A stretch of 64,000 nucleotides of DNA. Source: an uncultured Bacilli bacterium (lineage in GTDB: Bacteria > Bacillota_I > Bacilli_A > RF39 > UBA660). This document shows positions 1 through 8,433 of the stretch, piece by piece; positions within the stretch are counted from its first letter, which is position 1, and every line of letters starts with the position of its first letter. Both the position numbers and the translations under genes were made by a program. The notes under the pieces were generated by a model. That model saw only the letters and a program-made list of their open reading frames with translations. It searched no databases and was not told where the DNA came from. The DNA is taken from NCBI GenBank assembly GCA_934176955.1, contig CAKPOS010000002.1, positions 1 through 64,000 on the forward strand, in the 5' to 3' direction.

Positions 1-260
1 ATCGACGTTTTGCTCAGTTTTCAAAGAACATCAGTCTTTCTTTCAAAGACAACATATACTATAACAAAGTTTTAAATCAAAGTCAATACTAAATTTTACT
101 TTTTTTAAGTTTTTTTCTTTGTTATATTTTTTAAATTTATCCAATTAATATAAGGGTTTTGATTAAGTCTTTCCCTTCTCTCAAAGGACAATTAATACTT
201 TATCAGAAGAAGTTAGAACTGTCAATGCTTTTTTTCACTTTTTTTAAGTTTTTTTGCTTA
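1..260 (-). promoter_or_regulatory. Tandem promoters and leader of a probable rRNA operon
   Basis: Reading leftward there are two near-consensus promoters. P1 has TTGACA at 220-225, a 17-base spacer and TAAAGT at 197-202. P2 has TTGACT at 81-86, a 17-base spacer and TATAGT at 58-63. Each is preceded by an A-rich UP-like block (about 236-260 and 97-120) and followed by a TTGTC(C)TTTGA leader element. The spacing between the two modules is about 139 bases, so the unit is duplicated. The leader ends at 12-30 with TGTTCTTTGAAAACTGA, the antitermination-type sequence common before and within Firmicutes rRNA operons. The 16S gene would lie beyond the left edge, so the target is an inference. Confidence 0.7.
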
Positions 261-449
261 TTCGTTGTTTTGTTAACGTGTTGAGAAAATTTTGGCTATT
301 TTTAGGCTTTTTTTCTAAAGATTTTGCTAAAGATATAATTATTTTGTGAAAACGCATAAGGTAAATTTATTATTTATAGTCATCTATATAAGAAAGGAAA
401 ATGATTTTGAAGTATTTTTGGGATAAAAGTTTTTGGGTAAAGCATCTCA

Positions 450-1301
450 TTATGAGATTTTGTCTTTCCTATTTTTATTTTCATAAGTTTCTAGGAAGCT
501 ATGGTATATTCCTTCTTTTTTTGTTCCTAAAACACAATTTAAATTGACATTGTCTAAACTTTTGAAGATATTATGGTCAACGTTAGGATTAATTTTTCTT
601 AAGTTTTTAATGAGTTCCTTGATTTCTTTTCGCTTACTAGTTCCATCATTAATTAAAGAACAACCTTCGGTAAAGCGACAAGCACAATTAATGAAAGTTA
701 AATCGTTAGAATTTCTCCAAGAAATAATTGATGACTCTTTAACTAAGTATAAAGGGCGGATTAATTCTAATCCTTCGAAGTTATCACTGTGAAGTTTTGG
801 CATCATAGTTTTTATTTCTGATCCATATAGCATAGAAAGAAGTGTTGTTTCGATAACATCATCAAAATGGTGTCCTAAGGCAATTTTGTTACATCCTAAT
901 TCTTTGGCTTTGTTATACAGACAGCCCCTTCTCATTTTTGCACAAAGATAGCAAGCACTTTTATTGTCTACTTCACTTACAACATCGAAAATATTTGTAT
1001 CGAACATTTCGATTGGGACATTCAATATTTTGGCATTATCCCAAATGAAGTCACGGTTATATTCATTATACCCTGGATCCATGACAACATAGTGAGCATT
1101 AAAGTGATATTTTCCATGTCGTTGTAATTCCTGGATACATTTAGCCAGTAGGAATGAGTCTTTTCCTCCTGAAATACAAACCATGATGTTGTCTCCTTCT
1201 TCTATTAATTGATATTCAATAACGGCTTTTACAAATCGGCTCCAAATTTCTTTTCGATATTTTTTGATAATACTTCGTTCAATTTCTTTATATTTTTCCA
1301 T
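450..1301 (-). CDS. TtcA/TilS-type PP-loop tRNA thiolation protein
   Basis: Predicted ATP-dependent tRNA-modifying enzyme of the PP-loop superfamily, closest in layout to TtcA (2-thiocytidine in tRNA). The SGGKDS pyrophosphate loop is at residues 44-49. A CxxC pair (C117, C120) and a later cysteine-rich stretch could bind an Fe-S cluster, as in TtcA. I start at ATG 1301 because AAAGGAG lies 7 bases upstream; a longer reading frame to 1331 has no ribosome site. The start lies 14 bases inside the end of the cysteine desulfurase gene, so the two are translationally coupled. The desulfurase is the natural sulfur donor. The exact tRNA position modified cannot be told from sequence. Confidence 0.8.
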   Translation of the reverse strand: MEKYKEIERSIIKKYRKEIWSRFVKAVIEYQLIEEGDNIMVCISGGKDSFLLAKCIQELQRHGKYHFNAHYVVMDPGYNEYNRDFIWDNAKILNVPIEMFDTNIFDVVSEVDNKSACYLCAKMRRGCLYNKAKELGCNKIALGHHFDDVIETTLLSMLYGSEIKTMMPKLHSDNFEGLELIRPLYLVKESSIISWRNSNDLTFINCACRFTEGCSLINDGTSKRKEIKELIKNLRKINPNVDHNIFKSLDNVNLNCVLGTKKEGIYHSFLETYENKNRKDKIS

Positions 1302-2421
1302 TTTGTTCTCCTTTCTGATATATTTTGTCAAAAGTACTGATGAAGATTTCTATTTCTTGTTGAGTAGTTAAGTGAGATAGGCTTACTCTAATGGAAGAAG
1401 AAGCTTTATTTTTATCTTTGGTTAAGGCATAAACTAATTTTGAGGGGGTCATGATTGGGCAACAAGATGTTTTAGTAGAAACATAAATATCATTTTCTTC
1501 TAATTTTTTTTGGATATCTGTTGATTTTATTCCTTCAATACTAAAGTTTAATGTATAAGGAATAGAATTTGTTGTATTATTCATGGCCACTTTGGGATAA
1601 GTTGCAAGTTTTTGTTTTAGTTGTTGATATAATTTTTCTACGATTTGGTATCTTTCTTGCATGGAGTTTATGCTTAATGATAGAGCTTTTTCTAATGCAG
1701 CAATATTTGCTGTTTCTGGTGTTCCACTACGATAAATTGTTGTAGATTTTCCCCCATCGATTTGTGGGTGAAGACTGATATTTTTCTTTTTGATTAAACC
1801 CCCTATTCCTGGTAAGCCATAAAATTTATGAGGAGCAAAAGTAAGTAGGTCAACATTTTGTAAATCAACGGGAATTTTTCCTATTGCTTGGGTGGCATCA
1901 GTATGAAAGTGACAATTTGGGTATTGTTTTAAAATTTCTCCTATTTTTTCGATTGGTTGTTTTAGGCCTATTTCACTATCTACTGTGCAAATGCTTACTA
2001 AAATCGTGTCTTCTCTTATTTTATTTTTTAAAATAGCTAAATCAATTAATCCTTCTTTGGTTACGGGAAGAAGTTCTACTTCAAAGCCTTGTTCTTGTAA
2101 TCTGGTTGCTGATGATACAATGGAATTATGTTCTAAGCTACTAATTAGAATATGTTTCCCAAAGTTTTTATACCTTTCTGCAATTCCTTTGATGGCTAAG
2201 TTATTAGATTCACTTGCACCACTGGTATAAATTATTTCTTCTGGTTCAATGTTAAGATATGATGCTATTTTTTTAGTTGATGCTATGATGAGATTATTTG
2301 CATTTTGTCCTAACTGATGAGATGAATTAGGATTGGCAAAATACTTATTGGTTACTTCAATGTAGCGAGATAGAACTTCTTGATCAACGGGAGTTGCTGC
2401 CGCATAATCTAAATATATCAT
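1288..2421 (-). CDS. Cysteine desulfurase (NifS/IscS-like)
   Basis: PLP-dependent enzyme that releases sulfur from cysteine as a protein-bound persulfide, for Fe-S clusters or tRNA thiolation. It starts MIYLDYAAATP, the class signature. The PLP lysine is K199 in the APHKFYG motif and the active-site cysteine is C320 or C321 in the STKTSCC loop. Its 377 residues are normal for the family. ATG 2421 follows AAAGGAGG. It is the first gene of a two-gene operon with the PP-loop protein, which suggests a dedicated tRNA-thiolation donor (IscS2/NifZ-like role) rather than a general SUF function; that is inference. Confidence 0.9.
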   Translation of the reverse strand: MIYLDYAAATPVDQEVLSRYIEVTNKYFANPNSSHQLGQNANNLIIASTKKIASYLNIEPEEIIYTSGASESNNLAIKGIAERYKNFGKHILISSLEHNSIVSSATRLQEQGFEVELLPVTKEGLIDLAILKNKIREDTILVSICTVDSEIGLKQPIEKIGEILKQYPNCHFHTDATQAIGKIPVDLQNVDLLTFAPHKFYGLPGIGGLIKKKNISLHPQIDGGKSTTIYRSGTPETANIAALEKALSLSINSMQERYQIVEKLYQQLKQKLATYPKVAMNNTTNSIPYTLNFSIEGIKSTDIQKKLEENDIYVSTKTSCCPIMTPSKLVYALTKDKNKASSSIRVSLSHLTTQQEIEIFISTFDKIYQKGEQNGKI

Positions 2422-2462
2422 AATAATATTTCCTCCTTTTATATAGAATTTGTTTTTTTCTT

Positions 2463-2491
2463 ATTATAAATAAATTTATACTATTTATCAA
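2463..2491 (-). promoter_or_regulatory. Promoter of the cysteine desulfurase operon
   Basis: On the minus strand TTGATA (2486-2491), a 17-base spacer and TATAAT (2463-2468) lie about 40 bases before the start codon. Confidence 0.7.
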
Positions 2492-2589
2492 GATAATGAT
2501 GATGAACAAGATATTCTCTTTCAGTATTATTTGTCAATTATTGTTATTTTTGTAAAATTTTTTAGAAAAAGAGGAACGTCTTTTTTATT

Positions 2590-2620
2590 TTGTATTATAA
2601 TAAATTTGTATTATAATAAA
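2590..2620 (+). promoter_or_regulatory. Promoter region of the OpuC-type operon with a 16-base tandem repeat
   Basis: TTGTATTATAATAAA occurs twice in direct repeat (2590-2604 and 2606-2620), giving two TATAAT boxes 16 bases apart (2596-2601 and 2612-2617). No good -35 box precedes the first; TTGTAT at 2590 could serve the second with a 16-base spacer. The duplicated -10 is visible; which copy is used is unknown. Confidence 0.45.
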
Positions 2621-2647
2621 TAAGTAGATAGAAAATAGAGGTGTAAG

Positions 2648-3781
2648 ATGATTGAATTTAAAAATGTATCTAAATCTTATAAAGAGAAAAAAATTTTAGA
2701 GAATATCAATCTAGTGATAGATAATAATTCTATTGTTGTGTTAATTGGGGAAAGTGGATGTGGGAAGACTACTACTTTGAAAATGATTAATCGGCTTATT
2801 GAACCTACTAAGGGAAAAATTATGATTAATGGGGAGAACATTAAGAAAAAGAATCCTATTAAGTTAAGAAGAAATATTGGCTATGTTATTCAACAAACGG
2901 GATTATTTCCTCATTTGACGATTCGTCAAAATATTGAACTGATTTCTAAATTAGAGAAGAAAGAGAAAAAGTTAATTCAGAAAAAGACAAATGAATTGAT
3001 GAAGATGGTTGGTCTTCCTGAAGAATTGTTAGATAGTTACCCTTCTGAATTATCAGGTGGACAACAGCAAAGAGTTGGAATTGCTAGAGCATTTGCGACA
3101 GATCCTGATATTATATTGATGGACGAGCCTTTTAGTGCACTTGATCCGATTACTCGTTCTTCTCTTCAGGATGAGGTCATTCGACTACAAGAGAAATTGA
3201 AAAAAACAATTATTTTTGTAACTCATGATATGGATGAGGCAATTAAGCTTGCAGATAAGATTGCTATTATGGAAAATGGACAAGTTGTTCAATATGATCG
3301 TCCTGAAAAAATACTGAAACATCCGGCTAATGAGTTTGTAAGGAACTTTGTTGGGGAAAAGAGGATTTGGGATTCTCCTAAATTAATTAAAGTTAAGGAT
3401 ATTATGATAGAACATCCTAATTGTTGTAAAGAGAATTTTTCAGTATTTTATTGTTTGAATAAAATGAGAATGAATAAGACAGATACTTTACTTGTTATTG
3501 ATAATGAGCAAAAATTAAAAGGGATTCTTTATGCAGATAGTTTATTTAATATTAATTATGAGAATAAAAAAGCTAAAGACTTTATTGAGGATGATTTTAT
3601 TACTGCTAGTCCTAATGATAATATTGTTGATTTATTAAAAATTATGAAAGAAAATCATATAAAAATAGTTCCTGTTGTCGATAGTAAAAATAAATTAAAG
3701 GGACTTATTACTAAGAGTAGTTTGATTACTAGTTTAAGTCAACAGTTTTTAGAAAGTGAGGAGAAAGATGGAATTCTTTAA
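2648..3781 (+). CDS. opuCA: ABC importer ATPase with CBS domains (OpuCA/EgtV type)
   Basis: Cytoplasmic ATPase driving uptake of a quaternary-amine-type solute (glycine betaine, carnitine, choline or ergothioneine). Walker A GESGCGKT is at residues 34-41, followed by the LSGGQQQR signature and Walker B ILMDEP, then two C-terminal CBS domains (about 250-370). In OpuA/OpuC the CBS pair senses ionic strength. A ribosome site GAGGTG precedes ATG 2648. The gene overlaps the permease gene by 14 bases. The family is certain. The substrate is not: pneumococcal EgtUV has the same domain plan and imports ergothioneine. Confidence 0.88.
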   Translation: MIEFKNVSKSYKEKKILENINLVIDNNSIVVLIGESGCGKTTTLKMINRLIEPTKGKIMINGENIKKKNPIKLRRNIGYVIQQTGLFPHLTIRQNIELISKLEKKEKKLIQKKTNELMKMVGLPEELLDSYPSELSGGQQQRVGIARAFATDPDIILMDEPFSALDPITRSSLQDEVIRLQEKLKKTIIFVTHDMDEAIKLADKIAIMENGQVVQYDRPEKILKHPANEFVRNFVGEKRIWDSPKLIKVKDIMIEHPNCCKENFSVFYCLNKMRMNKTDTLLVIDNEQKLKGILYADSLFNINYENKKAKDFIEDDFITASPNDNIVDLLKIMKENHIKIVPVVDSKNKLKGLITKSSLITSLSQQFLESEEKDGIL

Positions 3782-5330
3782 TTATATTACTTCTAATTAT
3801 CAGGAATTATTAAATCTTTTAATTGAACATATTAAACTTACTGGGTTATCTATTTTTATTGCAATATTAATTGGTATTCCCATTGGGATTTTGATTAGTT
3901 ATAAACAAAAGTTATCTAAGCCTATTTTAGGGATTGCTAGTGTAATTCAAGCAATTCCTTCGATGGCATTACTTGGGTTTGCTATTCCTTTTTTGGGGAT
4001 TGGTTCACTTCCTGCTATTGTTATGGTTATTTTATACTCTCTTCTTCCTATTATTAAAAATACTTATACGGGAATTAAAAGTATTAATGAGCAGATGTTG
4101 GAAGCAGCAACTGGGATTGGTTTAACGCCATGGCAAGTGCTTACTAAAATTCAAATTCCTCTTGCACTTCCTGTTATTATGGCAGGAATTCGTATATCAG
4201 CGGTTAGTGCTGTTGGTTTGATGACTTTAGCTGCTTTTGTAGGAGCAGGAGGATTAGGCTATTTAGTTTATGCTGGAATTCGTTCAGTCAACAATGCTCA
4301 AATTTTAGCGGGGGCTATTCCTGCTTGTGTTTTGGCTTTACTGATTGATTATGCTCTTGGTATTGTCGAAAATTTGGTTACTCCTCAAAAATCTAAAAAA
4401 GAGAAAAAGAAGCCTTTTTGGAAAAGACCTCTTACGCAGGGAATTATTCTTAGTGCTATTGTTATTATTTTTCTTATCTTTTTCTTATCAAATTATACTG
4501 TTAATAAAAAGAATGAAAGAACAATTACCATTGGTAGTATGGATTTTACTGAGCAAGAAATTTTATCTTATATGGTAAAATATTTGATAGAGGATAACAC
4601 AAATATTCATGTTAATCAAAAATTATCTTTGGGTTCTTCTTCTATTGTATTAGAAGCGATAAAAAAAGATAGTATTGATATGTATATTGATTATACTGGT
4701 ACAATTTATGGTAGTTTCTTAAAGCATCAACCTATTTCTGATGCCAATAAAGTTTATCGTATTTCTAAGGAGGAATTTAAAGAAAAATATGATTTAAATA
4801 TTTTACGTGATTTGAATTTTAATAATACTTATACTTTAGCAATTCGAAAGGATTTAGCTAATCAGTATAACATTAAAAGTATTAGTGATTTGACGAAGGT
4901 TTCTAGTAAATTGACTTTCTCTCCTACTCTAACTTTTATGGAAAGAAATGATTGTTATTTAGGTCTTAAAAAGACTTATCCTCTTTACTTTAAAAAGGTC
5001 GTTGCTATTGATGGTGCACCACGATATACGGCATTAATGAATAAAGAAAGTGATGTTGTTGATGCTTTTTCTACAGATGCTTTAATTAAGAAATTTGATT
5101 TGGTTGTTTTAGAGGATGATAAGAACTTCTTTCTTCCTTACCAAGCTGTTCCAGTTGTTAATCATAATATTATTCAAAATTATCCTGAAGTAAAAATTAC
5201 TTTAGAAGCACTTTCTCCTTATTTAAGTGATGAAGTGATGAGAGGATTGAATTATAATGTTGATGTTTTAAATCAAAAACCTAGTAAAGTGGCTAAAAAC
5301 TTTTTGAAAAAGAATGGATTAATTGATTAA
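3768..5330 (+). CDS. ABC permease fused to substrate-binding protein (OpuCBC/EgtU type)
   Basis: A membrane permease domain with about six helices (residues 1-210, EAA-like loop ...GIGLTPWQVLTKIQIPLALP) is followed by a further membrane segment (near 225-245) and an extracytoplasmic OpuAC-type binding domain (about 250-520; begins TITIGSMDFTEQEIL). The fusion tethers the receptor to the channel, as in EgtU and OpuABC. I start at ATG 3768 because the preceding GAGGAGAAAG is the ribosome site; a GTG at 3756 in the same frame is part of that site. It works with the upstream ATPase. Substrate could be a betaine, choline or ergothioneine; the aromatic cage cannot be assigned by eye. Confidence 0.87.
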   Translation: MEFFNYITSNYQELLNLLIEHIKLTGLSIFIAILIGIPIGILISYKQKLSKPILGIASVIQAIPSMALLGFAIPFLGIGSLPAIVMVILYSLLPIIKNTYTGIKSINEQMLEAATGIGLTPWQVLTKIQIPLALPVIMAGIRISAVSAVGLMTLAAFVGAGGLGYLVYAGIRSVNNAQILAGAIPACVLALLIDYALGIVENLVTPQKSKKEKKKPFWKRPLTQGIILSAIVIIFLIFFLSNYTVNKKNERTITIGSMDFTEQEILSYMVKYLIEDNTNIHVNQKLSLGSSSIVLEAIKKDSIDMYIDYTGTIYGSFLKHQPISDANKVYRISKEEFKEKYDLNILRDLNFNNTYTLAIRKDLANQYNIKSISDLTKVSSKLTFSPTLTFMERNDCYLGLKKTYPLYFKKVVAIDGAPRYTALMNKESDVVDAFSTDALIKKFDLVVLEDDKNFFLPYQAVPVVNHNIIQNYPEVKITLEALSPYLSDEVMRGLNYNVDVLNQKPSKVAKNFLKKNGLID

Positions 5331-5334
5331 AAAG

Positions 5335-5372
5335 AAAAATTAAAGAAGTTTAGACGTACCTCTTTAATTTTT
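5335..5372 (+). terminator. Bidirectional terminator after the ABC importer
   Basis: A 12-bp perfect stem (5335-5346 with 5361-5372) flanks a 14-base loop, with T-rich sequence on the exit side for the + strand and an A-rich lead-in for the opposite strand. It lies between convergent genes and overlaps the end of the DUF5305 gene. Confidence 0.75.
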
Positions 5373-6488
5373 TTCTTTGGTTAAATCAACTAATTTTAAT
5401 GTGTATACATAAAGGTTTTTCTCTTGAAGAATATAGAAATGTGCTTTTTGATGAGGAGTAACGCTATAATACATAATAGGAAGTCTTAAATTATCTCTTA
5501 CATCTAATAACTCATCAAAACTATTAATTTTTAGCAGATGATAATCTTCTATTTTAGGATAAGTAGATGTTTCTACAATTAATCGATCATATTCCTTTAA
5601 TATTTTACTTAAATATTTATCATACTTATTTTTCTTTTTTCCTAAGATACTGCTCATTTGAATTACTATGAGGATATAAATGATAGAGAATACAATACAT
5701 AATAATCCAGAGGTAAGATAAATTCCATTAGAAAGTAAAAATTGATTTTTGGTAATGAATTGATTTTGTTTGTTGTTTACTTCTTTAGTATTTAATTTGA
5801 TTTGAATTGCTTTTTGAGATAATGGAATTTGAATAGACGTCACACTTGATGAAGGGATTGCATATTCTGAAGTACTTTTATGATAAGTGATTAAATATAC
5901 TTCTAAATAACTGTTCGTATCTACTCCATATTGGGATTTAAATTTAGTGGCAATTTCATTATAAGTATTGTAATTGATGCTAATATTTTTGTTTAAAGTA
6001 TAATACTTATTTATATTTTTTACTTCATTAGTAGTCTTTTCTACTAAAGTGTATTTTTTTTCATAATAGTTGGTATTTGTATCACTGTTTGCTATTACTA
6101 ATTTGGCAATTACTTCATACTCAAATGGTTGGTTTAACTCTTCATTATTGGTTATAAATTGATAATTAAAATCTAGGGAAATATTATTAATTAAACTTGC
6201 AATGTAAGACATGTCTTTGACTAAGCATTTTTCTTCATAGAAATCGTTTTCATTTAAGCAAATAGAATAATCTACATTACTTTTTTCTTGATAAAATACA
6301 TTTTCTTCTTGAATAATATCCGTTGAATTTAAGATAAAGTAAATTCCTAATGCAAAGAAAATAAAAAATAGGGATAAGAAGATTATATATCTTTTGGTAT
6401 AAGATATATAAATTTTACCAAATATTCTTTTGTGATTAGATAAATTCTTTTTTTTTATTGTTTTTTTTCTTTGTTTTTTTATTTGCAT
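5364..6488 (-). CDS. DUF5305 family membrane protein
   Basis: A bitopic membrane protein of about 374 residues. A basic N-terminus is followed by a membrane helix (about 38-55), an extracytoplasmic region, a second helix (about 275-295) and a cytoplasmic C-terminal part with the YDKYLSKILKEYDRLIVET and ELLDVRDNLRLPIMYY stretches typical of DUF5305. This family recurs beside SipW-type signal peptidases. Here it is the last gene of the operon, 12 bases after the peptidase. Start is ATG 6488 after AGAGGTGA; an in-frame GTG 9 bases upstream belongs to the ribosome site. Its role is unknown; assembly or anchoring of the exported TasA-like protein is inferred from context only. Confidence 0.75.
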   Translation of the reverse strand: MQIKKQRKKTIKKKNLSNHKRIFGKIYISYTKRYIIFLSLFFIFFALGIYFILNSTDIIQEENVFYQEKSNVDYSICLNENDFYEEKCLVKDMSYIASLINNISLDFNYQFITNNEELNQPFEYEVIAKLVIANSDTNTNYYEKKYTLVEKTTNEVKNINKYYTLNKNISINYNTYNEIATKFKSQYGVDTNSYLEVYLITYHKSTSEYAIPSSSVTSIQIPLSQKAIQIKLNTKEVNNKQNQFITKNQFLLSNGIYLTSGLLCIVFSIIYILIVIQMSSILGKKKNKYDKYLSKILKEYDRLIVETSTYPKIEDYHLLKINSFDELLDVRDNLRLPIMYYSVTPHQKAHFYILQEKNLYVYTLKLVDLTKEKN

Positions 6489-6500
6489 GATGATCACCTC

Positions 6501-7625
6501 TTACCAATATTCGTTAAGTAGTATTGTAGGATATCCTACATAGGGAATTCTATACTTAACTACTCCTAAAATCATATCTTTGGTTATTTTATAATTATCG
6601 GGATTACGATTAGCATCTCCTTTTGTATAGACAAGGTATTCGTCTTTTGTTTTAATGATTTGTTGAATTCTATGAATAATTACGGTTCCCTCTTTTTTGA
6701 ATGCAATAATATCTCCTTTTTCAATTCTTTTATCTTCTTGATTAATGATTACTACATCTCCTTTATAGAAGCAAGGGCTCATTGAATTACTGGCGATTGC
6801 TATTGCATAATATTTAAAATATCCTGACACAAAATATACTAAAACTATAGTAATAGCTACTGCTGGTAAATAAGAAATTATTCCTGTTTTCTGTTTTTCT
6901 TCTCTTTCTATTGGATTAGTTCTATCTTTTTTCTGCCAAGTTTTTATTCGAAATAATACAAAGACTGGTAGTAAAAAGAAAATCATGGAATAGATATATT
7001 CATTAGGATTAGGAATTAGGGGTAAGATATAGAAATATAATTTCATTATCCATAGATAAATCATTCCTGGTATATATCCAAAATTTAAGGTTAAATAGGT
7101 ACATAGTATATTTTCTGTTATTGAAGGAAGAAATGTTAAAGCAAGAAATAAAAACATTTCTTGATTAAAAACAAGAGGATGTATTGAGAAAGGAACTGTA
7201 TTTTCTAAAATGATAAAAAATAGACAAACTAAGTAAATTAGTTTTTTTTCTTCACTTGCTTTCATTACGAGTTGGTATCTTAAATACTCTTTTAAAATAA
7301 TATAAATAAATACTGGAAAAATAAAATTTTTGAAAGAGGTTAAAGTAAAATAATTTTTTGTTTTGGCAAATCCTATTATAATTCCTGATAAGTAATAAAT
7401 TAGAAAGAACGCTAGAAGTGTAATCACTATTTCTAAGACAACATCCTTCCAATAGCGTTTTCTATTTTTTTCAAAACCGAATAAAAGATAGGTTAATCCT
7501 AATAATAAAATTAGAATAATATTTAATTTTGTTTGATTTAGAAAATGAAATTTTAAGCTATTGAGAAAAAATAAGAGGATAAAAATGAAAGAAAAAATAA
7601 TTAGCTTTATATAACTTTTTTTCAT
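6501..7625 (-). CDS. sipW: SipW-type (S26B) signal peptidase with a large N-terminal membrane domain
   Basis: The C-terminal part (about residues 255-370) is an archaeal/eukaryotic-type signal peptidase. The nucleophile S281 lies in SNSMSP, the general-base histidine H318 in VIIHRI (His in place of the bacterial Lys), and a downstream GDANRNPD motif supplies the acid. The N-terminal 230 residues contain about seven hydrophobic segments, far more than the one helix of Bacillus SipW. The peptidase cleaves exported proteins with SipW-type signals, such as the adjacent upstream gene and probably the three proteins at 17752-20999. ATG 7625 follows TTAGGAGG. The function of the extra membrane domain is unknown. 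Confidence 0.85.
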   Translation of the reverse strand: MKKSYIKLIIFSFIFILLFFLNSLKFHFLNQTKLNIILILLLGLTYLLFGFEKNRKRYWKDVVLEIVITLLAFFLIYYLSGIIIGFAKTKNYFTLTSFKNFIFPVFIYIILKEYLRYQLVMKASEEKKLIYLVCLFFIILENTVPFSIHPLVFNQEMFLFLALTFLPSITENILCTYLTLNFGYIPGMIYLWIMKLYFYILPLIPNPNEYIYSMIFFLLPVFVLFRIKTWQKKDRTNPIEREEKQKTGIISYLPAVAITIVLVYFVSGYFKYYAIAIASNSMSPCFYKGDVVIINQEDKRIEKGDIIAFKKEGTVIIHRIQQIIKTKDEYLVYTKGDANRNPDNYKITKDMILGVVKYRIPYVGYPTILLNEYW

Positions 7626-7643
7626 ATTATCCTCCTAACTTTA

Positions 7644-7670
7644 AATGACACAGTTGTAAACCGTGCCATT
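7644..7670 (-). other. Hairpin between the exported-protein gene and sipW
   Basis: A 10-bp stem with two G-U pairs (7644-7653 with 7661-7670, 7-base loop) sits directly after the stop codon of the TasA-like gene. On the minus strand it is not followed by a T run, so it is more likely a weak attenuator or mRNA end-protecting hairpin than a full terminator. Confidence 0.5.
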
Positions 7671-7672
7671 TT

Positions 7673-8323
7673 TTAATCTGCCGAACTATAGTTTAAAGTA
7701 ACGTCTCCAAATGAAACGGTAAAGTCTCCATCAGCTCTTTCAGCACCGGCAGCGTATTCTAAAGTAACGGTAATAGCTTCCCCTGCTCCTTTTAATAAAG
7801 AATGATTTGTAATACTTCCAATTCCACTAGTTGTTTCAGCTTCGGTTCCTACTTTTACTTTTAGAGAAATTCCTTCACAAGCTTTTTGAACTAATGCATC
7901 TGTCGTTCCTTCTTTAGCTTTACAAACTTTAGTAGATGTTTCTCCTTGAGCATTTCCATAAACTATGCTTTTTAAGTACGCTGTTAATTCTCCAGCGTTG
8001 TAAGCATAAAAACTGTAAGTAGCTTTTTGTCCAGGTTCAGTAAAAGTTGCACTTAAATTGCTAATTACTGGATCACTTGTGTTATTGATTTTAGCGTCTG
8101 TTGCTGTGATTGTACCAGTTACTGCTGGTTTAATATCACTTGTATCAACACTGTTTTCTAAACTAGAAAAATCAACATTTAAAGTACTTTCATCTGGGGT
8201 TACGGTTGCACTAGATTGAATTTTTAGTGCATTTGAAAATGCAGAAAATCCAACGGATACTCCTACTACTCCGACAACCAATGCCATAAGGGCAACGAAT
8301 TGTCCGGTTCTCTTTTTTTCCAT
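7673..8323 (-). CDS. TasA/camelysin-like exported protein
   Basis: A 216-residue secreted protein. The N-terminus has basic residues, a hydrophobic segment (about 10-30) and GFSAFSNALKIQSSA, the junction seen in TasA/CalY proteins cleaved by SipW. The rest is predicted beta-rich and threonine/alanine-rich, with two cysteines (in STKVCKAKE and VQKACEG) that could form a disulfide. It is the first gene of an operon with sipW and a DUF5305 gene, the arrangement of Bacillus tapA-sipW-tasA in spirit. ATG 8323 follows AGGAGGT. It likely forms surface fibres or matrix; that is inferred from the family and context. Confidence 0.72.
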   Translation of the reverse strand: MEKKRTGQFVALMALVVGVVGVSVGFSAFSNALKIQSSATVTPDESTLNVDFSSLENSVDTSDIKPAVTGTITATDAKINNTSDPVISNLSATFTEPGQKATYSFYAYNAGELTAYLKSIVYGNAQGETSTKVCKAKEGTTDALVQKACEGISLKVKVGTEAETTSGIGSITNHSLLKGAGEAITVTLEYAAGAERADGDFTVSFGDVTLNYSSAD

Positions 8324-8433
8324 TCTCTATAGACCTCCTATCTATATCATAGATAATAACATATTTTTTGATTTTTGGAAATACTTTTTTTCCTTTTAAT
8401 TTTGAATGTCTTATATTAAAAAAACAGAAAAAA

